Of a stretch of 64,000 bases of DNA, positions 33,737 through 42,652 are shown one piece after another. The stretch is from Closterium sp. Naga37s-1 (taxonomy: Eukaryota; Streptophyta; Zygnematophyceae; Desmidiales; Closteriaceae). The stretch spans positions 372,001 to 436,000 of the forward strand of contig CANJKZ010001158.1 in assembly GCA_947471745.1 (NCBI GenBank). The letters are read 5' to 3'. The position numbers and the translations under genes were made by a program. Below the pieces are notes generated by a model. That model saw only the letters and a program-made list of their open reading frames with translations, was not told the origin of the DNA and did not search any database. The first letter of the stretch is position 1; each line of letters starts with the position of its first letter.

Positions 33737-35278
33737 TCAAGAAGTGAGCAAGTGAGGCCAAGTAGGCACAAGACCTAACATCGTACAACAGCGCTGATGA
33801 TCACAAGGCGGAAGTGCCTTGGTAAAGATATCAGCAGTGTTGGCCTCAGAGGCCACATAAGCAAGGCGCAGCTGACCATGCTGCTGCAGCTCACGAGCAA
33901 GGAAGTAGCGAAGAGCAATGTGCTTCGTTCTGTGCTCCAGTCTGTGCTCCCGACACAAGGCCAGCATGGCCTTGTTGTCTACGTACAGAACTGGAGGAGA
34001 ACGAGGCGGCTCTCCTAGGTTAGTCAGCAGGTAGGTGAGCCAGCGTAGCTCCTGTGCAGCCATGGCCCCCGCGTAGATCTCAGCCTCACAGCTGGAGCCG
34101 GAACCAAGGCTGAAGGTGTAACCCTGTGACGACCGCTGCGTAGCCTGGTCGTCAGCCCAAGAAGCGTCTGCGTGACCTGTGATGACCACTGAACGTCGCC
34201 CTCCAAGCACTAGCCCCATGCCCGACGTATTGCACAAGTAGCGCAACACCCTCTTCGCTGCAGCCATGTGCTCTGGTCGGTGTCTCCCAGGAGCAACATA
34301 GCGTGCCAAGATGCTAAGAGGGTATGCAAGGTCAGGTCGTGTGCAGGTCATCAGGTACATGAGGCAGCCAACAAGCTCTGGGTACGGGCCACTCGGATCT
34401 ACGGACTCATCCGAAGGCAGAGCTGAGAGCGAGTGGCGAGTAGACAGAGGAGTGGCCTAAGGCGAGGAGTACGTGAAGTCGAAGCGCTGAAGGACCTGCT
34501 GCACCATGTGTGACTAAGTCAGGGTAATGGTGCGCTGTGCTCTGTCCCGGGTGATCTGCAAGCCAAGGTAGCTGCGCAGTTCACCCAGGTCTGTGCACGT
34601 GTGTCTCTTCTGCAGCTCGGACTTCACGTGGGCGAGTCCAGCAGTGTCAGCAGTGGCAAAGACCAAGTCGTCGACGTACACGAGGATGTAGAACGGCGGC
34701 AAAGAGGTGTCGTTGCGCAGAAACAGCGACGGGTCGGCAGTAGAAGGAGCAAACCCAAGAGCCGCAAGTGTAGTCCTCAGTGTGTCGTGCCACTCACGGG
34801 GTGCCTGGCGGAGATCGTAGACGTGCCGCCGGAGGCTCCACTGGGTACCAGGAGGAAACGACCCAGATCTCCTCGTGCAGGCTGCCCTGCAGGAAAGCTG
34901 TGCTGAAGTCAAGAGAGTGAAGCTCGTAGTCGCGCTGAGCGGCTATGTGCAGCAGCACCCGAAGAGTGGTCATCTTCGGGGTGGGAGAGAAGGTCTGAAA
35001 GTAGTCAACTCCCTGCCGCTGACTGAAGCCTCGAGCCACGTAACGCGCCTTGAAGACAGGCGGAGAACCCGGCGGCCGCTTCACCCTGAAAATCCACATG
35101 CCACTGACGATGTTCGCCCCAGGAGGGGGAACCTCGTCGACGTAGGTGCCTGTGGACTTCCAGGAAGCCATCTCTGCATCCATGGCTGCCTGCCACTGAG
35201 AGGAGTAGGGACCCTCTATCACCTCCGCGTAAGAGCGCGGAGTCGGGATGTCTGGTGCATCCGGGTCTCCCTCAGGGG
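33737..35278 (-). pseudogene. E6 RT-RNase H block, broken
   Basis: Recognisable RNase H (TADIFTKALP, YVDNKAML, ADASWADDQ) and RT (YVDD about 34670, MWIFRVKRPPG about 35090). Lesions: about 14 codons missing in RNase H (SLGSGSSCEAE), in-frame stops near 34459 and 34515, loss of the LRRPPGFTG segment near 34865 with a frame change. From about 35050 rightward the sequence becomes almost identical to E2 3060-3278, including the AEVIEG variant not seen in the other copies. Confidence 0.85.
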
Positions 35279-35901
35279 CAAGCAGCTGTTAGAAGATAGT
35301 ACTGCACGAGAATGAATGAACTAGAAAGAAGTTGGGTACAAGTATGAAACCCTAAGTTTGTTGTACCCCCTAAGGCTAAACCCACTATAGCCTACACAAT
35401 ATAAACATATAATGTTTGACACACCCCCATAGGCTAAGTGGGAGACAACCAGATGGTCACAAGACCAGTCAAAGCAAAGCAAAGCAAGCCCATGGTGGAT
35501 CTCAAGGAAACCACACAAATTCTGAGCACAAGCAAGTGGTCACAAGACCAGTTCACATGCAGGTTGATAATATAACAAGAGATACAGTGATCACAACCTA
35601 GCAAGAGTAAACATGCAGGTATATATATAGAGATCACAGTACAAGCAGAGTCAAGGTGATGGTGCGCCGTGCTCTGTCCCGGGTGATCCGCAAGCCAAGA
35701 TAGCTTGTCAGTTCACCCAGGTCTGTGCACGTGTGTCTCTTCTGCAGCTCCGACTTCACGTGGGCGAGTGCCGTAGTGTCAGTAGTGGCAAAGACCAAGT
35801 CGTCGACGTACACGAGGATGTAGAACGGCGGCAGCGAAGTGTCGGTGCGTAGAAACAGCGACGGGTCAGCAGTAGAAGGAGCGAACCCAAGAGCCGCAAG
35901 T
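35050..35901 (-). repeat. Second copy of the E2/E1 nested junction
   Basis: Matches about 3060-3895 with only a few differences by eye. It carries the E2 pol flank, the GCAGC duplication (35282-35286), the whole 135-bp E1-type LTR (35287-35421), its polypurine stretch, the RTITLTLLVL deletion junction of E1, and part of its RT. It ends at 35901/35902, where AAGTG meets CCTGTGG, in the middle of RT, and E6 pol starts again. Duplicated DNA rather than a second independent insertion. Confidence 0.88.
35287..35421 (-). repeat. E1-type LTR inside E6
   Basis: Same length, ends and left flank as 3279-3413. No matching 5' LTR of this type exists to its right before 40537. Confidence 0.9.
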
Positions 35902-38900
35902 GCCTGTGGACTTCCAGGAAGCCATCTCTGCGTCCATGGCTGACTGCCACTGTGAGGAGTAGGGACCCTCGATCGCCTCAGCGTACGATCGAGGAGTCGG
36001 GATGTCTGGCGCATCCGGGTCTCCCTCAAGGGCAATCAGCGTGGACACGAGATGAGGCAAAGCAGCAGCAAAACACTGGAACTCCTCCTGCCTGTCCTCA
36101 ACGACGCTCAGCAAGACCTCCAGTAGGACCAGTGTAGGGAGAAGGAGCAGGTAGGGGGGAGGCGGGCTGTAACTGTGACCGCGACTGGACAGGCTGTGGA
36201 CACTCTAAGGGAGGAGCAGGACCAGTAGAGGGCGGGAGACCAAGAACCTGCTCAAGGAGCGGAACGAAGTACGGCCGCTGCCGCGCAGTGCCTCCAGAAC
36301 CAGCAGGGACAGCACCAGTACTCCCAGCGGCAGCACCAGCGCCAGCAGCACCTCCAGCTCCAAAGCACCACCAGCAGCTCCAGCTCCAGCAGCTCCAGTA
36401 GCTCCAGCAGCACCAACTCCAGCAGCTCCAGCAGCACCAACTCCAGCAGGACCGTCAGCTCCAGTACCGCCAGTAGCTCCAGCAGTACCTCCAGCAGGAC
36501 CAACTCCAGCAGCCCCAGCAGCACCCCCAGTCCCAGCAGCTCCAGTACCGCCAGTACGAGCACCTCCAGGACCAGTGGCTCCAGTAACTCCAGTGCCGAC
36601 CCCAGGGTCAGCAGTAACAGCAGCACCTCCAGCTCTAGCAGCACGGCTCCAGCGCCGGGCAAACCACTCGCGCAGCTCCTGTGGAGAGGGTAGCTCCCGC
36701 CTCGACGAAGCACCCGAAGGGGCCCCAAACCCAGCACCGCCAGAGGCCACACGAGCAGACCCAGCACCCCCAGGCTCCGCACCCCCAGGCTCAGCACCCC
36801 CAGGCTCCGTACCCCCAGGCTCCGCACCCCCAGGCCCAGCACCCCCAGGCTCCGCACCCCCAGGCTCCGCACCCCCAGACTCAGCACCCCCAGGCTCAGC
36901 ACCCCTAGCAGCACCAGAGTCAACAGCTACCTCGACAGGCTCGACTGCGTCTACCTGGGACACACCTGACGGGGCAGGACCCTGAGGGGGGAGGGGGTCT
37001 ACCGGGGGGGGACCTGGCGCAAGGAAGAGCGGCGGCGGGGGGAGGGGCGCAGTGCGGTAGGGGAAGAGACGGTAGTAAGGCACCGACTCGTCAAAGGTGA
37101 CGTCCTGGGAGGACAGAACACGGCGCGAGGTAGGGTGGTAAAACTGCCAACCAGGCGCGTCAGGGGGGAAGCCAAGGAAGACGCAGGGAACAGCACGGGG
37201 GGACAGCTTGTCCGCAGACAAGTCGCGGACAAACGCCCGAGATCCCCAAACACGAAACGCAGACGCATCGCCAACCTTCCCCGTCCACCGCAAGGTGGGG
37301 GAGGACTCTGGCAAGGAGACCCGGGGCTGAAGGTTGATCTGATGCGCTGCGTACTGAACCGCAAACGGCCACAGAAAATGGGGAGCAGCCGCATGGATCA
37401 TGGACGTACGAGCGACGTCCATGACCATGCCAATGCGGCGCTCAGCAATCCCATTTTGCTGTGGAGAGGCCGGAAGTGTGAAGGTCTGGCGGATGCCCTG
37501 TGCACGACAGAAGGCTCCCAGAAGGGCAGAGGAAAACTCCCCGCCTCTGTCAGAGTGCAGACGCAGAACAGGAAAGTCTGAGCCGAAACTCTCTCTGAGC
37601 TGGAGACGAGCTGCGCGGATCCAGTCGATCAACACCTCAGTGACGTCACCCTTGCTGCGCAAGGGGAACACCGTGGTGTAACGCGAGTAGTCGTCAACCA
37701 CCAACAGGAAGTAACGCTCGTGACCCTGGCCACGGACGCGGGCGGGGCCCCACACGTCCATGTGAAGAGTCTGAAGCGGAGCCTCTGTCGGAGGAAACTC
37801 GGAGGAGTGAGGGGCGGCGCGCTGCCGCCCCTCGACGCAGGGAACGCAGGTAGGGGCAGGCCCCGGAGGGAGGGGAGGGAGGGACCGGGGGAGACCAGAG
37901 ACAAGGACACGGGAGGCCATGCCTCGGAGACGAGGCAGGGAGGGGTGACCAAGGCGGTGGTGCCAGAGGAGAGTCTGGTGGGACAGGAGACGACACGAGC
38001 AGGGAGCAGACTCAGGACCAGACCTGGACGCTGCAGCAAACACCTGACCCGACGCAGCTACCTGACCAGACTCAGCAACCGGAGGAAACTCAGCAGTCAG
38101 TGTGTACAGGCTCGACCCCAGCTGACGGGTAAACGTGGCCAAGTGTCGGCCCGTCCGAGCACACGTACAGTGGGTCACCCGCTAACTCGCAGGAGTGAAC
38201 TGGTCAACCCCCCCATCCTGTAGATCAGCACCACTCACCAAGTTCGTAGAGAACGAGGGGAGGTAGAGACCTGACAGGGTGCCAGAGGGGGCTGCCGGAC
38301 ACGGCAAAACAGTGGAGAAGTGGGCAAGGACAGGACCCCCAGAGGGGTCCGCCAGGGAGACCGCAACTGGCCAACTAAGCGGCGTAAGCGTGGTGCGGTC
38401 TCGAAAGAAGGAGCGGGAAGCACCCGAGTCAAGGGTGAAGGTGTGTAAGGCCTGAGCCGACGTGGTACCTGAGAGAGCAGACTCACCAGCACCTGGGGCA
38501 GCAGACGCACTAGCACCTAGAGCAGCAGCCTCACCAGCACCTAGAGCAGCAGCCTCAATGCCCGGGTCAGGCGGAACACACAGGTAACAGTCACCCTCAT
38601 CACTAGTAGGCAATGCATACATGGCAGTGAGGATAACATCATAGTCAAGAGTATAGATATCTACCCGCAGCCTAAGCAGCTCCACCCAGTCGGGGAGCTC
38701 AGCCGCGTCGCCAAACTCCGTACGCCAGGCGTCACTCAGACGGGCAAAGCAGCGGGACTCTGCGTGACCAAACGTCCCGCAAGGCTGACCAGTCCGAGCA
38801 CCAGTGCGAATGACGTACGGACAGCGAGCAGTACCCCGTGACCCGCCACGCTGAGCGTACCACTCACGAAGTTGCTGGGGCGAAAGGACCGCGCACGGAC

Positions 38901-39204
38901 GACGCTGCAGCTGAACCTGGCTACTACAAGCAGCTGCCGAACTACTCACTCCAGGACGACTCCCACTACGGCCACCCCGACAACCCCAAGTAGCGTACCA
39001 CTCACGAAGCTGCTGGGGTGTGAGGGACTCACGCGGACGTTGCTGGAGCTGCATCTGGCCACCGCCAGGAGCAGCAAGAGCAGTGGTAGCCGCAGTAGCA
39101 ATAGCAGTAGTCGCAGCGCGGCCACCCCTATAACCCCAACTAGCGTACCACTCACGAAGCTGTTGGAGGGTGAGGGACTCACGCGGACGGCGCTGGAGCT
39201 GCAT
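35902..39204 (-). pseudogene. E6 late Gag, protease, integrase, linker, RT start
   Basis: Reading leftward from 39204: three tandem copies of a unit containing PRESLTxQQLREWYAxWG (about 39180-38870), a zinc motif C-x13-C-x4-H-x4-C (about 38830-38750), protease DSGAS (about 38420), a TAG near 38179, integrase (about 37960-37430, with DVWGP, HSDRGGE, NGIAERR), a GGAEP-repeat linker (about 36900-36750), a frame change near 36365, then a deletion near 36100 that joins DVLEDRQEE DNA to the linker, and the RT start (IEGPYSSQW, about 35975) cut at 35902. The UBN2-type Gag body found in E1-E4 and E8 is absent. Confidence 0.85.
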
Positions 39205-39362
39205 CTGGCCACGCCAGGAGCAGCAGTAGCAGTAGAAAGAGCAGTAGCAGCAAGAGCAGCAGTAACAGCAGTACGGGCAGGGCAGTGCTCACCAGTGGCG
39301 AGAAGGGCAGGCGTACGACGGCGGCAACGGCGAGGCCGCTACCACTGTAGGGCGAGGGCTCC

Positions 39363-39855
39363 GCGGCAGCTGCAGGGGCGGCTGCTCCAGGGGCGGCAGT
39401 TGTAGGGGCGGCTGCTCCAGGGGCGGCTGCTCCAGGGGCGGCTGCTCCAGGGGCGGCTGCTGCAGGGGCGGCTGCTCCAGGGGCGGCTGCTCCAGGGGCG
39501 GCTGCTGCAGGGGCGGCTGCTCCAGGGGCGGCTGCTGCAGGGGTGGCTGCTCCAGGGGCGGCTGCTGTAGTGGCGGCTGCTCCAGGGGCGGCTGCTGCAG
39601 GGGCGGCTGCTCCAGGGGCGGCTGCTGCAGGGGTGGCTGCTCCAGGGGCGGCTGCTGCAGGGGCGGCTGCTCCAGGGGCGGCTGCTGCAGGGGCGGCTGC
39701 TCCAGTGGCGGCTACTGCAGGGGTGGCTGCTCCAGGGGCGGCTGCTGCAGGGGCGGCTGCTCCAGGGGCGGCTGCTTCAGGGGCGGCTGCTCCAGGGGCG
39801 GCTGCTGCAGTGGCGGCTGCTCCAGGGGCGGCTGCTGCAGTGGCGGCTGCTCCAG
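39363..39855 (-). repeat. 15-bp minisatellite, leader of E6
   Basis: About 32 tandem copies of GGGGCGGCTGCTCCA alternating with GGGGCGGCTGCTGCA. The repeat encodes AAAPG-type pentapeptides on either strand, which explains long ORFs here. It sits where the other elements have the start of Gag. Confidence 0.9.
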
Positions 39856-40059
39856 GGCGCGGGTTAGGGCAGGGCGCCGCGGCGGGCAGGGGTGACGCCA
39901 CGCGGGTCCCGCAGGGGCGTCGCGACGCACAGGAGCCGCGCCTCGCGGGTCCCGCAGGGGCGACGCGACGAGGCGGGGGCGACGCGGCGGGGCCGCGACT
40001 GGCGACGGGGCGGGGCCGCGACTGGCGATGGGGCGGGGCCGCGACTGGCGACAGGGCGG

Positions 40060-40400
40060 GGCCGCTACGGGCAGCGGGGCGGGGCCGCGAAGGGGCCGCG
40101 AAGGGAGCCGCGAGGGGGCCGCGAGGGGGCCGCGAGGGGGCCGTGAAGGGGCCGCGAGGGGGCCGCGAAGGTGCCCCGAAGGGGCCGTGAAGGGGCCGCG
40201 AAGGGGCCGTGAAGGGGCCGCGAAGGGGCCGCGAAGATGCCGCGAAGGGGCCGTGAAGGGGCCGCGAAGGGGCCGCGAAGGGAGGCCGCGAAGGGGCCAC
40301 GAGGGGCCTGAAGGGGCCGCGAAGGGCCGTGAGAGGGGCCGTGAGAGGCCGTGAGAGGGGCCGCTACGGGGCCGTAGGGGAGCGCGACGTGCAACTAAGG
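40060..40400 (-). repeat. GC-rich tandem-repeat leader of E6
   Basis: Units on GGGGCCGCGAAGGGGCCG, as in the E3 leader. No coding motif. Confidence 0.75.
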
Positions 40401-40469
40401 GCAGGGGACGCGACGGGAGGGTAGGCACACGGGGCGCGACTCGGGCAGGGGCGAAGCGCGCTCCGGGCA

Positions 40470-40536
40470 GGAAAAAAAAAATCGATATTCGGTGGGCCCT
40501 AGGAAACGTTCCCACTAGGGAACCTGCTCTATACCA
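40470..40536 (-). promoter_or_regulatory. E6 primer-binding site and conserved leader block
   Basis: Primer-binding site 40523-40536 (TGGTATAGAGCAGG on the minus strand), perfect hairpin GTTCCC-ACTA-GGGAAC (about 40508-40523), GGGCCC box (about 40495-40500), A/T tract (about 40472-40481), then GGAGCGCGCTTCG. Confidence 0.6.
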
Positions 40537-40662
40537 TGAGAAAGAATGAGGAATGAATGAACTAGGAAACAGGTGGGTACAAGTAGGAAAACCTAAAAGT
40601 GTTGTACCCCATATTGTCTACCCCACTACAGCCTACACAGACTATAGCATATGAGTTTGACA
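40537..40662 (-). repeat. 5' LTR of E6 (126 bp)
   Basis: Begins TGAGAAAGAATGAGG. It differs from 33414-33539 at the outer end and a few other positions and is otherwise the same. Outer flank AAAGT does not match the left flank GCACG. Confidence 0.88.
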
Positions 40663-40981
40663 AAAGTGAGGTGTTTCGTCTCAAGGTAATTTGTTGTGTG
40701 CAAGTTGCATTTTTTTGTGAGCTGAGTTTCTGTGTTTACGGCTCGTGAATCGCCTCAACGGTTCATGAGTTATGTGAGTTTCCGTGAAAGGTTGCATTCG
40801 TGAGTGTTCGTGAATGTTCATGTGTGAATGCGAGACGTCGCGTGTGTTTGCGTTTCTTCGCGAGTTTTCATAAGTGTGCGTGAATTTCTGTGTTCGTGAA
40901 CTTCTGTGATGTTCGTGCGTTGTTCATGAATGTTTGAGAGCATTCATGTTTGTTTCTGTTTTTCTATTCTTCGTGTGTGTT
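40663..40981. other. Spacer with GTTCGTGAA-type repeats, no gene seen
   Basis: Contains many dispersed variants of GTTCGTGAA and GTTCATGAA. The same words resume at 53931 on the far side of the chromovirus, consistent with one pre-insertion sequence. Confidence 0.6.
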
Positions 40982-41308
40982 TTTAAGGAATTTTCTCGGC
41001 ATTCCTTACGGAGCCCGACTACATCGCGTACAGCAACAGCCGTTGTTCGCCCGTTACTGCTAACGGGGCTTCGCCGACTTCGCGCACACTGTTTTCACCA
41101 AACCTCGCACTGCTGGCATGGCCGTGTCGGCCTACGCTTCGGGACTAGCCCAAGCCTCGCTCCAGCGTAGCACTAGCTAGCTCGCACGCACCGCGTTACC
41201 GTTTGCATGTTTCGCGTATAAATGTTCGCTCATGCCTTCGCTCACATTTTGTACTCGTTTGACACCTTAGTGCAATTCTCGCTACTTCGATTCATTGCAC
41301 CCGTAACA
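40982..41308 (+). repeat. 5' LTR of chromovirus (327 bp)
   Basis: Ends GTAACA. The first bases TTTAAGG correspond to TGTAAGG in the 3' LTR, so the canonical TG has mutated to TT. Confidence 0.93.
41217..41222 (+). promoter_or_regulatory. TATA box in chromovirus LTR
   Basis: TATAAA about 90 bp before the LTR end, repeated in the 3' LTR at 53839-53844. A plausible core promoter for the genomic RNA. No experimental support here. Confidence 0.6.
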
Positions 41309-41310
41309 CT

Positions 41311-41323
41311 TGGTATTCAGAGC
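41311..41323 (+). promoter_or_regulatory. Chromovirus primer-binding site
   Basis: TGGTATTCAGAGC, two bases after the LTR. It matches the complement of the initiator-Met tRNA 3' end (TGGTATCAGAGC) apart from one inserted T. Confidence 0.8.
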
Positions 41324-41491
41324 CCCTTTCTTTCGGACCGCGCATCTCCGCACCTCAGGAAATCAACTTTTGATTTCTCACTCGAAGGGACTCACGTACC
41401 TTAGCACCTAGGAGCCGCTGTCCTTGCGTTCTCTCGTAAACGCGTGCAGCCACGACTGCGCCTAGACTAAGACGAGCCGACGCCCTTCGAA

Positions 41492-42652
41492 ATGGCTGAA
41501 CATATCGATGTCACGACTCTCACGCAGGAGCACTTGAACGATCTGCTGCGACAAATCCGCGAGAGCGCCGAGGAAATTGCGACGCTGACGGCAGAACGCT
41601 CGTCCCTGCAAAACGACCTCACACGAGCACAATCCCAAGCACCTGGCACTCCGATTCAGCCCGCACCACAGACATCACAGCACGGAAGTGTGGGGCAACC
41701 CGCGAGCGCCGCAAGTGATGGCGTCGTCCGCCATGACGGAGACGACGACCACGGCACGACACACCCCGACGCGACGAATGCGGCCAGGACTCAACCTCGA
41801 GTCACGATTTCAGTGCCGGCCGGCGAATCAACTCTTCCGTCGCCGATGCCGCTAAAGCCGCAGCGTCCGCCATGCTTTGACCCAAGTCAGCGGGGTGGTC
41901 CTACCGTTCAGGCGTGGCTCTTCACGTTGAACGTCTTCTTCGACGCGAACTACGTCTCGGAGGATACGGCGAAGATTCGCTACGCCGTGTCGTTGCTGCG
42001 AGGACCCGCCATGGACTGGTGGCGCGTCATCGTCACGAAGCCGGTGGACTACGCGACTCCACCGACACGGGAAGGACAAATCGGACCCTGGGCGCCGTCG
42101 TATTTCGTGGAGGTGCCCCAGTATCGCACGTGGGACGCGTGGTGCGCAGGTTTACGCGCTCGTTTCGAGCCAATCGCGGCTTCGATCGCGGCGCGACAGA
42201 AGCTCCGCACTTGGCGCCAACTCGGTTCCGTCCAAGACTACACGAGCGGATTTCTGGCGCTATGCGAGCAGGTGGGATATATGCACGAGAGCGAGCGCAT
42301 CGACCGCTACATCGGCGGCCTGAAGCAGGACATCGCTCAGGAAATCCAGCTTCGCGGCGTCACCGACTTTCAAGAAATTCTCGCTATGGCGGAGAAACTT
42401 GATTTCTTCCGCCGACCGAGACCGGGGTCCTACGGAAGCAGCCATTGGGGACATCGGCCTCGTGGGACGAACGAGGGCGCCACGATACGTGCCGTCGCCG
42501 CAAATGCCGCTGCCGCACCGTTCAAAGGGCGCTGCTTTGCGTGCAATCGGCCGAGACATCGCAAGAGCGAATGCCCGGAAAACGCTAAGGGGAAGGGGGA
42601 AGCTGAGCAGCAGAAACAGACCAAGCAGCAGGGAAACGCTGGGAGTCAGTAG
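41492..42652 (+). CDS. gag: Chromovirus Gag
   Basis: A 386-residue structural protein that would form the cytoplasmic particle. The N-terminal 50 residues look helical and coiled-coil-like (LTQEHLNDLLRQIRESAEE). The middle has the retrotransposon Gag fold signature (VQAWLFTLNVFF, MDWWRVIV, LRARFEP, YIGGLKQDIAQEI). A classic C-x2-C-x4-H-x4-C zinc knuckle is at residues 348-361 (CFACNRPRHRKSEC), followed by a Gln/Lys-rich tail. ATG at 41492 is the first in this frame after the primer-binding site. It ends at TAG 42650-42652. The pol frame (one base back) is already open from 42607, and a frameshift signal overlaps the gag end. Intact. Confidence 0.93.
   Translation: MAEHIDVTTLTQEHLNDLLRQIRESAEEIATLTAERSSLQNDLTRAQSQAPGTPIQPAPQTSQHGSVGQPASAASDGVVRHDGDDDHGTTHPDATNAARTQPRVTISVPAGESTLPSPMPLKPQRPPCFDPSQRGGPTVQAWLFTLNVFFDANYVSEDTAKIRYAVSLLRGPAMDWWRVIVTKPVDYATPPTREGQIGPWAPSYFVEVPQYRTWDAWCAGLRARFEPIAASIAARQKLRTWRQLGSVQDYTSGFLALCEQVGYMHESERIDRYIGGLKQDIAQEIQLRGVTDFQEILAMAEKLDFFRRPRPGSYGSSHWGHRPRGTNEGATIRAVAANAAAAPFKGRCFACNRPRHRKSECPENAKGKGEAEQQKQTKQQGNAGSQ

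Larger units (their letters stand above)
33414..40662 (-). mobile_element. Mosaic Ty1/Copia element E6 lacking most of Gag
   Basis: Closely related LTRs at 33414-33539 and 40537-40662 (126 bp each) bound the element, but the flanks (GCACG and AAAGT) do not match, so a simple insertion is not supported. Polypurine stretch 33540-33565, primer-binding site 40523-40536. Inside is a block (about 35050-35901) that copies the E2/E1 nested junction, including an E1-type LTR. The Gag domain present in the other copies is missing. Confidence 0.8.

Noticed and set aside
39363-39855. CRISPR-like repeat-spacer array
   Set aside because: Units are contiguous 15-bp repeats without unique spacers, in a eukaryotic retroelement leader.
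39179-40300. 373-codon Ala/Pro ORF in E6 as a structural protein
   Set aside because: AAAPG repeats come from the 15-bp minisatellite. No motif, and readable in several frames.
35287-40662. A second complete E1-type element starting at 35287
   Set aside because: No E1-type 5' LTR follows. The sequence leaves E1 at 35901 and the next LTR at 40537 is of the E6 type.
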